This document shows positions 33,492 through 42,989 of a stretch of DNA of 64,000 bases, in pieces. This stretch comes from Ceratobasidium sp. AG-K (lineage: Eukaryota > Basidiomycota > Agaricomycetes > Cantharellales > Ceratobasidiaceae). Position 1 is the stretch's first letter. The number at the start of each line of letters is the position of its first letter. The translations under genes were made by a program, and so were the position numbers. The stretch is taken from the NCBI GenBank assembly GCA_037039685.1, contig JAWNGF010000003.1, forward strand, positions 3,942,571 to 4,006,570, read 5' to 3'. The notes below the pieces were generated by a model. The model had not been told where the DNA came from. It saw only the letters and a program-made list of their open reading frames with translations, and did not search any database.

Positions 33492-34627
33492 ATGTCTGAA
33501 ACTACTAGCACATATCTATCTGCGCCTCTCGTCAAACATCTCAACGGAGTAAGTCAATCTAGAGTTCGTTCGGAGCTGAGCGCTCAAAGGGTTTCATCAG
33601 GACACTTCGTGGCTCGTCTCTTTCCCGGTATCCGAGCAAGACAGAGGAGACAGGCAGTTCAACGTTTGTTATTCTCCATACTTCATGAGCTTTAGTTAAA
33701 TCTTCTTGCAGGTAATTATCGATCCATGGCTCAGCGGTCCACAAACCGACTACTACTCCTGGTTTTCCTCGCAAAGTCACGTCATCAAAGCCTGCGTTGA
33801 CCACGTATTGGAACTAAAGACTCGAATTGACGCAGTAGTTTTGTCCCACGAATGGACGGACCACACCCATAAAGCTACTTTGCTAGAGATAGACCCAAAG
33901 ACTCCGGTATACGCTACGATAGTAAGCAAATCGCGCTGTCGACAGATACGTCGGCTAATATTGAGCTACCAAGAAAGCAGCCGGGATAGTCCGGTCATGG
34001 AACCACTTTACTCAAGTCCATACAGTTGAAGACCTTGAACCTGGCGCGCACTGGTCTACCACCCGCCTCCCCGGCCTACCCTCCTGCCTCGGAGTATCCC
34101 GTATATCCTCCACCTCGTTCGAAATCGTCTCGTACTACCACGTCGCCATATGTTTGGCATACGTGCCCCCTGAAACTCAAGCACCTGAAAACTCGACGGC
34201 GTCGGCTATTTTGTATAGTCCCCATGGAGTACATGCGCCGTCGCTTGATAGACTCCCTCAGTCGAGCCTGGAGGTTGTCGCGTTGATGCACGGGTTGCAT
34301 CAGGTTTGGAACCCCCCGGTATGTTTCTTCCCAGATTATTTCTGCATTGCGGCTAAGCCGGACTAGTTCCTTGGTGGTATGTTTAACCTCGGAGGTCTCA
34401 ATGCTGTCAGAGCCGCTCGCGCGACCAAAGCGAGATACTGGATCGGAACGCACGACGAAGTCAAAAAGGGGACGGGGATAGTCAGTTATTTGCTCAGAAG
34501 AAAGGCATGGACGGTGGAGGAAGCGTTGGAGGCGGAGCGGAAGAAAGACAAGGGGACCGGTACGGATATTCAGGATAATCTGAAGTATTATGCGCTTGGG
34601 AGTGGGGAGATGTTGTGTCTGCGATAG
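33492..34627 (+). CDS. Metallo-beta-lactamase-fold protein
   Basis: Five exons: MSETTSTYLSAPLVKHLNG / DTSWLVSFPVSEQDRGDRQF / an exon with 'VIIDPWLSGPQTDYYSWFSS' and 'AVVLSHEWTDHTHKATLLEI' / 'KAAGIVRSWNHFTQVHTVED' onward / 'FLGGMFNLGGLNAVRAARAT' to the stop. The sequence SHEWTDHTH corresponds to the metal-binding HxHxDH motif of the fold, here as HxxxDH, and 'DPWLSG' is the usual preceding strand. The end 'KARYWIGTHDEVKKGTGIVS' carries a C-terminal His. Fungal proteins of this group are hydrolase-like with unknown substrates. The degenerate first motif (Ser replacing the first His) raises the possibility of altered metal binding. All four introns are GT-AG and keep frame. It is independent of its neighbours (RPL4 upstream, F-box array downstream, convergent). 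Confidence 0.8.
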
Positions 34628-36082
34628 ACTTTGTATAGCGGTCCGAATCGACGCCAAGTGGACTGCGTGCATTGAATTTCTCCATTTCAGACTAACTGTA
34701 CAATTTCCCCTATAATTACTACAACCATCGAGGACAGTGTACATCGCATTGACAGTATCCAGACGCTACAAATATCAACTACCGCCACGGGGTCCATTCT
34801 GTAACTCTCTTCTCGGTGGGAATAAACTTGAGAGCGGAGACAAGCTTGGCCAACTCTTGATCTACTGCTTCTGCTTTGATGTAACCGCCCATCGTAGGGA
34901 ACAGCCGAACCGAACAACCAGAAAGCACGAGTGTCTGGACTGAAAGTATTGTGGTCACCCTTTGAAGATAGTCCAAGTCGATCTCGCAACACGCGAGGTA
35001 TAATGTCTTGAGTTGGGGCCTATGGACAGTCGAATCCGATTCCTGTTGCAGACGCGCACCGTTTCCCCGACGTGAGAGGCGCACATAGCTAAAGTCCAAG
35101 AGCTCGAGATCAGACATTGACTTGAAGAGCTCGAATGCCTCTGGTGGAATATACGGATTCTGTTCCTGAAAATTAAAACGGAGCTGTTGCGCCTTTGAGC
35201 GAGAAAGGAACGCTTTCAAGCTAACTTTAAAGTCATTAAAGGCATCGAATCCCATGTTCAGTGCGACTCGCAAAAGTTTGGGACCGGGGGAGATCAATCT
35301 AAACAGGATCTGGTGGGCAGACTTGTCCATCGGACCGAGATTCAGCACCTCCAGCTCGTTTAAACAAACGACTGCACACGATGCTGGCGTGATAGGCCTG
35401 ATGAACAGAGAGAGGACCCGTAACCCAGGGCTGGCTCTCAAAATCTGCCCGAGCTGTGATTCCGTAATGAAAGAACTCTCGGAGGAATTGAAGAAGTAAA
35501 ATTCTGTGAGGTTCCGGTAAACTTGGCTATTCCAGTGAAAGTAGACCCCTCCCAATTCCAGGACCCTGACAGGGAGAAAGCACTCGTCAAGCCGTTGTTG
35601 TGATAATCTGATCCGTAGGCTGTAGCAATCGTCCTCGCGCTCAGGGGCTTCGAATGATTCAATCAATGCAATCTCGAAGGTATGCATTCCATCGTCGTTT
35701 CTGATAATAAGACGATTGAGTGCTCCTGGTTTGCAGTTTTTAAGGATTTCTTCAAGGACAGGAAGATGCTGATCATCGAGAGATTCGAGCAGTGCCACGT
35801 TCAAGGACCTAATACGCGGTGCGATGGCGGCGTAGAACGAATCGAGAGTCGTATCAACAACGGTGCCGTTATCCGTACCACTGTGTATATTGAGATCCAG
35901 CAACAATGGGTCTGCTCGGGCCGCAAATGCCTTCGCGCGTGTGAGTAGTCCAAGGCTAGCCCCTTGAAGCTCAATGGGAACATCGATGCGAGCCCAAAGC
36001 CACCGCATATCCAACACGAGTCGTCGCCAGCGCGAGCAAACGTGTGCTAGGGTTTCAGGGTAATTTAGACGTGGAGTTTCGT

Positions 36083-36085
36083 ATG
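36083..36085. repeat. Target-site duplication (ATG), left copy
   Basis: ATG immediately before the left terminus; the right copy is at 38678-38680. A 3-bp duplication is typical of CACTA-type (EnSpm/CMC) elements. Confidence 0.75.
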
Positions 36086-36120
36086 CACTGTGGACCCTAA
36101 ACCTCCGTGTTTTACGGGGG
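36086..36120 (+). repeat. Left terminal inverted repeat of the CACTA-like element
   Basis: Starts CACTGTGGACC; 28 of 35 bases match the reverse complement of 38643-38677, with the mismatches concentrated at positions 12-18. Followed by short subterminal repeats (CCTCCGTG, ACACGGAGG). Confidence 0.85.
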
Positions 36121-36645
36121 TTCGTACCGTACCTGAGAAAAACACGGAGGTCGGGAGGTTGGTCTACCTCCGTACTCAAAAATACGGACCTGGTCATTTT
36201 CAGGCCAGGCCCGTATTTTCTAAAATACGTAAGTAAGTCCGTATCTGACTTCCAGGATGATTTTGATTGTACAGTATGTACCTCCGTGTTTCAGCACAAA
36301 CACCGTGTTTTCTCTAAGACGGTGGTTTCCTCCGCAAACTATTTGCTGACCTCCGTTTATTGACCGTCCGTATTTTTATCCATTTGTATTTCTTGTGCGG
36401 CATTGATGGTTTGCTTCTTTCCGTATTTCTGTCTGTCGGTAGGCTTTCCGTACTTGTCGTAAATACGATTTCCGGTCATGTACGCACGTAAATAAGGAAA
36501 TCTATGCAATAATTTGCTAAAGTTTAATGAAATATGGACATACAAGTGAGACTAGTCATGTTGGACAATGAAATCGAATGTACAAATGTCCCAAGTTCTT
36601 CAGGGGCAAGGTTCGCTTGTGCTGAGAGATATTAGCAAGAAGAAA

Positions 36646-36945
36646 TCAAAAATTAATGTGTAACTTACCGTTTTTTGCTGCTTCCAGCCTGACCCTCCCT
36701 CGAGTGAATGTGTCAGGGGTCAGTCCATATGTTGCTGGATTAAATTCGTCAATTTCTTCTTTGACAGGCTGAGCATTGGCTTCCGAGTCGGGGATTGATA
36801 TGATGTCGGATGGAATTGGGCCACTACTGGACAATTTGGTATCAAGTTCTTGATTCAGCTGGGCTCGCAGAACTTCAGCCCATAAACCAGTTAGGCCAAC
36901 TTCTGGGATTGAGGGTTCAGCATTGATAGGCCAATGTAAAGGTGG
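36646..36945 (-). CDS. Passenger coding fragment inside the transposon (minus)
   Basis: About 100 codons of protein-like sequence: 'LTGLWAEVLRAQLNQELDTK', 'SGPIPSDIISIPDSEANAQP', 'VKEEIDEFNPATYGLTPDTF', 'TRGRVRLEAAKN'. The last part is followed by a potential donor or a short extension to a stop. The composition is acidic with one helical block. It is not recognised, and may be an exon of a captured or element-specific gene. Confidence 0.4.
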   Translation of the reverse strand, partial: PPLHWPINAEPSIPEVGLTGLWAEVLRAQLNQELDTKLSSSGPIPSDIISIPDSEANAQPVKEEIDEFNPATYGLTPDTFTRGRVRLEAAKNGKLHINF

Positions 36946-37643
36946 GGGGATCCACTAACTGAATGACTGCCAGGATTATCAAAATTTGCTGGTGGAGGAT
37001 CAGCAAGTGCAATGGCGCATGATCAGTGAAGGCGAATTGTCTCTATGCTCGAGTGGTGACAAAGATTGGATCTATATGCGTGGTGGGAGCTCATTTAGCT
37101 AAGTTCAAACATCAGAAGATATAGGCTAATACTTACCTTAGCATTGTTATATTCAGCTTCGCATTTTCACTTGTAAGTGTCTCTTCTGGGTCTCAGTAAC
37201 AACCATGTTTCCACACCCGCAGGCGCATGGTACCCGTCTTTTTGGGTTTGCAGGTTTGGGATTGGGAGGCATGGCAAGGGAGTGGGTATATAATTCAAGT
37301 GGTGTGTAGTGTGGGTGGCACAGCCTGCTATGCGTGGTGTGTGTCCGTGCGCACTGTCAAAAAATTACAAGTTCAAGGCTGATGTAAGCATCGTGCTCCC
37401 AACTTATAAGTATCCCACCTCTCCGAGCACAACGATCCTCCCCCGCTTTGCCCCCCCCCCCCACCGCTCTGTTAGTCTTATAATCAGGTATCAGTAAGTG
37501 CTCTAATAACATTTCATGCATGCTCTGCTTGCTGCGTTTGTTGCTAACCAAGTCTCCACCAGATCTCATTTGGTGGTGGGACATCCGTGTTTTCAACCAA
37601 CGCCCACCTTTCTCTTGCCAAATCATCATGTAGATCCTTTGCG

Positions 37644-38469
37644 ATGGCTCCCAGAGGTAGGTTACAAGTATATTACATTGTCTACAACCTAGCTAACACG
37701 CGTACTATACTAGGTACACATACCAAACCCAAACCCCCTGCAGGGAGCGCAAGCGCCACACTGGCGAACCAATCAAGCAATTTGCCGGCGGGATCAAAAA
37801 GTAAGTGATCGACGCTAGCCGACAATAACCTCGTTGATCAATGGCTGTGCAGTCAAGGTTGAATACTCACCAAATGGCCAAGGCCGACAATGCTGAAGAT
37901 GGCGATGGTCAGAACCAGGGGAATGGCCAGGGCGGGACAGGAGGGCAAGACGGCCACCAAAGGAGCAGCCAAGACGACCAGGACAACCAAGGCGGTAGGA
38001 ACGCTAATGAGAACAGTGACGGGGACAGCGGGATGACGACAGCGATGGCTGGAGCAAGGTTCAACAACTGACCCAGGACGCGTGCGACGACGAGGACAAT
38101 GTGCCTGAAGAAATACGGGTAACGACTAATTTGGTGGCTTCAAAGGTGAGTAACAAGTGTTGATTTCAGCTTGAACTATACTGATCAGTCGAACAGAAGC
38201 GCAAGTGGATCGAGGACGATGACGACAACAAAAGCGACAATGAGCCCAAAGATGGCGGTGGCGACAACAACACCTGTGGCGACAACAACGCTGACGATGA
38301 CGATGACCAGATTCTCACTTTTACGGACTTTTCTCCGGTTTCGTTCGTGGATACGTGTATTTATCTCGTGTTTCACGCCGTTTCTCCCTGTATTTTTTCG
38401 TATTACGTGCCTTTTATCCGTGTTCGTTCGTGGTGTTCTCCGTGTAATCTGTCGTTTCGCCCCGTGTTG
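37644..38469 (+). CDS. Passenger acidic low-complexity gene inside the transposon (plus)
   Basis: Begins ATG at 37644: MAPRG, then after a GT-AG intron 'THTKPKPPAGSASATLANQS'. Later exon-like stretches read 'KADNAEDGDGQNQGNGQGGT', 'QLTQDACDDEDNVPEEIRVT' and 'EQKRKWIEDDDDNKSDNEPK', followed by 'GDNNADDDDDQILTFTDFSP'. The frames need several introns or have shifts. The Asp/Gly/Asn-rich tract resembles disordered proteins encoded by fungal transposons, but no domain is recognised. It may be a degraded passenger gene. Confidence 0.4.
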
Positions 38470-38642
38470 TAAATGTCCGTAAAAATAATCGATTTTATGC
38501 TATTTACATTACACGGTGAGAACCCCAGCGGGCTGGCCCGCACACGTGGGTCCGTGATTTGCCAAAATCACGGACATATTTCCCATATAAAAAATCACGG
38601 GCATATTCCAGGTGCGACACGGAGGTCCTGCCCGTGTTCTTG

Positions 38643-38677
38643 CCTCCGTAAAACACGGAACTCCGTGGTCCACAGTG
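38643..38677 (-). repeat. Right terminal inverted repeat of the CACTA-like element
   Basis: Reverse complement begins CACTGTGGACC and matches the left end at 28 of 35 positions, including a perfect 14-bp block TCCGTGTTTTACGG. The adjacent ATG at 38678-38680 is the right target duplication. Confidence 0.85.
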
Positions 38678-39264
38678 ATGAGTCCCCGTCTCCAAGATAG
38701 TCCGGATAGGCTGGTTGCATCCCAGCAACAGTACCAAGAATTTGGCTCAAGACATTGAGCGGGAGGACGGCAATAGGCGAGATGGAGGGAACGGTGTTCC
38801 TAAATTGGCTTATGGTCAATATGGATTGTTGGAGTTGATCTTTGTGTGAATGTGCTCGATCTAGTTCTCTGAGTATGACGTCCACGGTCCCCTGATGAAT
38901 GCCTTCTTGAATGCCGTTGAGATTACGGTTGTTCGCAATAGCAGAGCACGCATCGTGATATCTTCTAAGCGCTTCACCCAGTAGGCCGCTTGCAGTATGG
39001 AGCTCGTCGATCATCGTACAAGTGATGCGCGTCTGTCGAAGTTGGAGGTCAAGGTCATTGGAGCCAAACAATTACAGCTCGACCAATTTGATTTATGGAT
39101 CTACAAATCAACCTTCCAGCTAACAGGCGGATTCGTAATCACACCGTGGCCTATTAGACGCGTTGTTAAGTCCCACACACAATAACATCATAAGAAAGCA
39201 ACCATGTAAATACTGTAGTACCCCATTGTCATCTTCTACACCTTTAAAATGTTGAGTTATACAT

Positions 39265-40902
39265 TCAATTCCACACACCCAACGTGTCTGCATCCTCCGC
39301 GTTCTCTTTATCAACAAATTCGACTGTAGGGAAGATCTTCGCTATCTTCTGTGCGACCTTCCAGGCGCCACAAAGCCTTTTCCCATTGTCCCATTGAACA
39401 AAACATTCCCAAAGCTTCAATACCCGGAATGGGAATAGCTCGCCCGCCTTCTCAAGTTGGTCCAATTCAAACGTGGAATGATCTAAGCGCAGTTCACTGA
39501 GTCCGGTGTGTGTAGAAGGTAAAACGTTGTCCAAAAGGAGGCTCCGTCCGCGCTTGTTAACTACGAGCTTAACGCGATATAAAACCAGTTGTTCTAGACC
39601 AGACAACTGTCTGAATAGCCTGAATGCCTCTGGCGTTATATAGCGCCCGTCTCCTTCAAGCCAAACATTGAGTTTCCTGACACTAATGCGGGCAAAAAAT
39701 GCTCCAAGTTCGTGTTCTAGAGCTTGAAAATCTTCAGAAACCATCCGTAACCCGAGCTTCTGGAGCTTTGGGCCAGGAGAGACCAATCGGAATACCACCC
39801 TGTACGCATCTGCATTGATGAAACCTACACTTAGGTTTTCTAGTTCGCTCAATTGCACGGTTTTGTGATAAACGGAGTTTAAATGCGGCACCACAGGTTT
39901 AAAGGCAAGGTGTAATGTACGGAGGCCCGGGCAAGCGGCAAGAATATCGAAGAGCTGAGATTCGGTAATGGCAGGGCCACGGCGAGTGGATTGAAGGTGA
40001 AGCACTGCGAGCCCACGGTAGACATGACTAGTCCAATGGAAAAATACACCAGTCAAGCGAAGAACCGTGACCGACAGCAAGCACCTATCAAGCTTTCTGC
40101 ATGGCACATCAATCTCTTCATCGTAATAATTATCCCGGTTTTCGGATGATCCAAGCACAATTGCGTCACCATTCTCCGGAGAGAAGTCGATGTTAATTTC
40201 ATTGAGCCGCTCCGGCGCGCAGTTTGCAAAGAATCTTGTGAGGGCAGAGCTATGATGACTTCCAAAGTAATCAAATGAACTCAAGTGTAATGATTTAATG
40301 CGTGGTGCGATGGCGGCAAGAAGGGCATCACGTTCATCGTCGGAATACCAGTGTTCATGGTTTGTGTATGAAGGACCAAAAAGGTGAAGGTTCAGTGGCA
40401 ACGGATCTGCTCGAGACGAGAACGAACTGGCACGTATCAGGGCTCCTCGGGACGAGCCATGGTCAAAAGAAATGTCAACGCGAGACCAGAGCGATCGCAA
40501 GCCCAATGCAACCTGGCGCCAACGTGAACAAACATGAGTTAAAGTTTCAGGGTAGCCCACGTGAAATGGTTTGGCTGTCTCTGTGCACTTGAAATAGCCT
40601 AGTTGCATGCCTACAACGCCCTCGAAGACCTGGGCAAGAATATCGGACGGAAGGATAGCAATAGGAGTAAGAGTGGGAATTGTATTTTTGGTCCGGGTTA
40701 TGTGTAGCCTGGCTTGTTGGAATTGTGTATTGTATATGTTTGATAGCTCTATCTCGTCAAGCAAGGCGTCCAGAGATTCTCGAGGCAAACATCCTAGCCC
40801 CTGGCCAGCGTTGCAGTAGCTCGCAATACCGGAACATGCAGCAAGGTATCTTTTTAGTGCGGTACTGAGAAGACTGCTAGCAACAAGGAGGTCCTCAATC
40901 AT
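39265..40902 (-). CDS. F-box-like protein, intact (545 aa)
   Basis: Single-exon gene. Residues 1-70 are a helical leader shared by the family (MIEDLLVASSLLSTALKRYL, 'ESLDALLDEIELSNIYNTQF', 'ITRTKNTIPTLTPIAILPSD'). The F-box-like motif is 'AILPSDILAQVFEGVVGMQL'. It is followed by 'GYPETLTHVCSRWRQVALGL' (the C-x-RWR stretch typical of fungal F-box proteins) and 'LWSRVDIS'. The remainder to residue 545 is a leucine-rich, LRR-like domain with repeats such as 'VLRLTGVFFHWTSHVYRGLA' and 'LRTLHLAFKPVVPH'. F-box proteins are substrate receptors of SCF ubiquitin ligases; the target is unknown. It is the middle member of a minus-strand tandem array. The 41340-42989 gene and the split gene share its layout, and the 5' flanks of this and the next copy are also related, so the array arose by tandem duplication. 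Confidence 0.85.
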   Translation of the reverse strand: MIEDLLVASSLLSTALKRYLAACSGIASYCNAGQGLGCLPRESLDALLDEIELSNIYNTQFQQARLHITRTKNTIPTLTPIAILPSDILAQVFEGVVGMQLGYFKCTETAKPFHVGYPETLTHVCSRWRQVALGLRSLWSRVDISFDHGSSRGALIRASSFSSRADPLPLNLHLFGPSYTNHEHWYSDDERDALLAAIAPRIKSLHLSSFDYFGSHHSSALTRFFANCAPERLNEINIDFSPENGDAIVLGSSENRDNYYDEEIDVPCRKLDRCLLSVTVLRLTGVFFHWTSHVYRGLAVLHLQSTRRGPAITESQLFDILAACPGLRTLHLAFKPVVPHLNSVYHKTVQLSELENLSVGFINADAYRVVFRLVSPGPKLQKLGLRMVSEDFQALEHELGAFFARISVRKLNVWLEGDGRYITPEAFRLFRQLSGLEQLVLYRVKLVVNKRGRSLLLDNVLPSTHTGLSELRLDHSTFELDQLEKAGELFPFRVLKLWECFVQWDNGKRLCGAWKVAQKIAKIFPTVEFVDKENAEDADTLGVWN

Positions 40903-41339
40903 TCTGGATGCGGAAGCCTGTCCTACTGGTGCTCAAAATAAAATAAAATAACCAAAGTGGTTGGGTGGTGGAAGACGTCTGAACGAGACGCTTTTCCAGC
41001 CGGCTCGGAACTAAGCAGACCCCTGGGTCTAACCATAACGATCACAGTCCAATGCTGTTTTGCCGTATTTGTGATGAGCTTGTGACCACCGTATAGCTTA
41101 CTGTAATGTCCAGCCATTGTTTGACACGAGCTCCAATTCAACGTAACTTACGGAGATCCACGGTAATTTGAAGTTTATCCGTCCAGGAGAGAGGACTCTG
41201 GGCCTGTAATTAACTCGATACAGTAATTCTATCCACTGACGCAAGCATCGCCTTGTCCGATTCAAATACTCGGTTACTCGCACAGAGTTTCTATAAATAA
41301 TAATCAATGACATTTTATAGAATTGGGATGCTACTAAGA
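40903..41339. other. Intergenic region between tandem F-box genes, duplicated 5' flank
   Basis: The first ~150 bases upstream of the 40902 start resemble the region upstream of the 42989 start (both contain CTACTGGTG(C/T)TCAAAAT and GGCTCGGAAC(T/A)AAGCA, then GGTCTAACCAT). This supports duplication of gene plus promoter. No other feature was seen. Confidence 0.6.
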
Positions 41340-42989
41340 CTAAGACCGCCATGGACTCCATTCGCACATGCTCTTGAGAGGAAGGAACTCGAGAGCAGGG
41401 ACAACTTGGGCCACTTCTTCATCGACCTTTTCTGCTTTGATATAGTTCCTTCTAGTAGGATTCAATCGGACCAAACATCCCGAAAGTATGAGCGTCTGGA
41501 TTGGGAGTATTGCTGTCGCCCTTTGAAGATGATCCAAGTCGATCTTGCAATCCACGAGATGTAATATCTTTAGCTGGGGTCCCCTAGTGGGCAGGTCTGT
41601 TTCTTGTTGTAAACGTGCGCCATTTCCCTGTCGTGCAAGCTGCGCGTGGCTAAAGGCCAAGACCTCGAGATGAGGTAACGACCCAAAGGGTTCAAATTCC
41701 GCTGGTTGAATATACGGGTGGAAACCTTCAAAATTAAAACGTAGTTGCTTCACCCTTGTACCGGAAAGGAATGCTTGTAACCTAGATTTCAAAGCTTGAA
41801 AGACATCAAAAGAGAAATTAAGTCCAATTTGCAAAGTTTTTGGACCTGGAGTGATCAGTTGAAACAGTAATCCGAGGGTAGCCTCAGTCATCGGACCGAG
41901 ATTCAGCACTTTCAATTGATTTAAATGAATAGCTGTACGCAAACTAGCGTTCGAATGTGCTACTACGGGACCAATGCATAGAGAGAGAGTTTGTAACCTA
42001 GGACTTGCACCCAAGATCTGCCCGAGCTGTGACTCCGTAATTAAAGCGACATCGGAAGGATTGTATAAGGAAAGTTCTGTGAGGTCGTGGTAGACTTGGC
42101 TGTTCCAGTGAAAGCAGACCCCAGCCAAGTCAAGAATCCCGACGGGGAGCAAACACTCGTCAAGTTTCTGTTGCGATAAGTTGATTCGTAGGCTGGCGCG
42201 ATCGTCCTCGTCCTCAGGTGCTTCGAATGGTTTAATTGGTATAGTATCACCGTTGACCATCGCAGACTTGCTTCTGATAACAAGTCGTTCAAGTGTTCCT
42301 GGTGCGCAGTCTTCAAAAATAGCTTTGACGACAGAGAGGTGCCGATTGCCAAAATAGCCATACAATGTCACGTTCAAGGACCTTGTCCGCACTGCAATGG
42401 AGGTGCAGAACGAATCAAGAGGTGCGTCGATAACGGCGCCATCAAAGTTATCTGTATTGCTACGAATATTGAGATCTAGCAACAAGGGGTCTGCTCGGTC
42501 TGCAAAGGCCTTGGCGCGTGCAAGAAGTCCAAGACTGGCCATTTGGAAATCAAAGGGGACATCGATGCGAGTCCAAAGCCATCGCATATCCAATGCAATC
42601 CTTCGCCAACGTGAGCAAATGTGTGTCAATGCTTCGGGGTAGCTCTCGTGAAGGAGTTTGGGTGGCTTTTTATACTCGAGGAAGCCTGGCTGCATGTTGG
42701 CAACAGTAGCAAAGACTTGGGTGAGAATATCGGATGGAAGGATGGCGATAGGAGTGAGAGTAGGTATGGTGTTTTTGACCTGGTTCATGGCTAGCCTTGC
42801 CTGCAGGACTTGCGCGCTATATGTGTGTGTTAACTCTATCTCATTGAGCAAGGCGTCCAAGGATTCTTGAGACATGTACCCGAACCCGTTGCCCGCATTA
42901 CGGAAATTCACCATAGCAGAACACGCGGCGAGATATTGTTTTAATGCTGCACTAAGAACATTACTAGCGGCAAGGAGATCTTCAAACAT
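41340..42989 (-). CDS. F-box-like protein, intact (549 aa)
   Basis: Single-exon paralogue of the gene at 39265-40902 and of the transposon-split gene; it is closest to the split gene ('GLLARAKAFADRADPLLLDL' versus 'GLLTRAKAFAARADPLLLDL', and the same ending 'EWSPWR'/'EWTPWR'). Start MFEDLLAASNVLSAALKQYL; F-box-like 'AILPSDILTQVFATVANMQP'; 'YPEALTHICSRWRRIALDMR'; then the LRR-like C-terminal half with 'LDLAGVCFHWNSQVYHDLTE', 'LQTLSLCIGPVVAHSN', 'LKVLNLGPMTEATLGLLFQL' and 'PKTLQIGLNFSFDVFQALKS'. No introns, stops or frameshifts were seen. The likely role is an SCF substrate receptor. The high similarity suggests recent duplication. Confidence 0.85.
   Translation of the reverse strand: MFEDLLAASNVLSAALKQYLAACSAMVNFRNAGNGFGYMSQESLDALLNEIELTHTYSAQVLQARLAMNQVKNTIPTLTPIAILPSDILTQVFATVANMQPGFLEYKKPPKLLHESYPEALTHICSRWRRIALDMRWLWTRIDVPFDFQMASLGLLARAKAFADRADPLLLDLNIRSNTDNFDGAVIDAPLDSFCTSIAVRTRSLNVTLYGYFGNRHLSVVKAIFEDCAPGTLERLVIRSKSAMVNGDTIPIKPFEAPEDEDDRASLRINLSQQKLDECLLPVGILDLAGVCFHWNSQVYHDLTELSLYNPSDVALITESQLGQILGASPRLQTLSLCIGPVVAHSNASLRTAIHLNQLKVLNLGPMTEATLGLLFQLITPGPKTLQIGLNFSFDVFQALKSRLQAFLSGTRVKQLRFNFEGFHPYIQPAEFEPFGSLPHLEVLAFSHAQLARQGNGARLQQETDLPTRGPQLKILHLVDCKIDLDHLQRATAILPIQTLILSGCLVRLNPTRRNYIKAEKVDEEVAQVVPALEFLPLKSMCEWSPWRS

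Larger units (their letters stand above)
36086..38677. mobile_element. Non-autonomous CACTA-like (EnSpm/CMC) DNA transposon inserted in an F-box gene
   Basis: A 2,592-bp element with 35-bp imperfect terminal inverted repeats beginning CACTG and ending CAGTG, and a 3-bp ATG duplication. Both ends carry many short subterminal repeats built on CCGTG/CACGG and CCGTATTT/AAATACGG, including hairpins such as 36213-36232, 38561-38577 and the pair at 36101/36149. Dense subterminal repeats are a feature of CACTA-class elements, where transposase binds. No DDE/D transposase motif was recognised. Inside are two passenger open regions: a minus-strand one (36646-36945) and a plus-strand acidic one (37644-38469). 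A 12-C run lies at 37451-37462. Classification rests on termini, duplication and subterminal repeats; a search for an autonomous relative elsewhere in the genome is needed to name the family. Confidence 0.8.
34779..39014 (-). pseudogene. F-box-like gene split by a DNA transposon
   Basis: Two halves of one F-box family gene. The 5' half (39014-38678) begins MIDELHTASGLLGEALRRYH and includes the F-box-like helix region 'ISPIAVLPLNVLSQILGTVA'. The 3' half (36085-34779) resumes with 'YETPRLNYPETLAHVCSRWR' and runs through the leucine-rich C-terminal domain to 'EWTPWR'. Between them lies a 2,592-bp element with inverted ends and a duplicated ATG. Joining the halves with a single copy of the duplication gives 1,641 bp (547 codons, 546 aa) with no stop, in frame, the size of the intact neighbours (545 and 549 aa). 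The insertion is therefore young and no other decay is visible. As it stands the gene can make only a truncated N-terminal fragment, or a product if the element were spliced out, which is not shown. F-box proteins normally link SCF ubiquitin ligases to targets. Confidence 0.85.

Noticed and set aside
38500..39014. A separate small gene made of the F-box N-terminal half
   Set aside because: The open frame runs into the transposon's inverted repeat; it is better explained as the 5' half of the split F-box gene.
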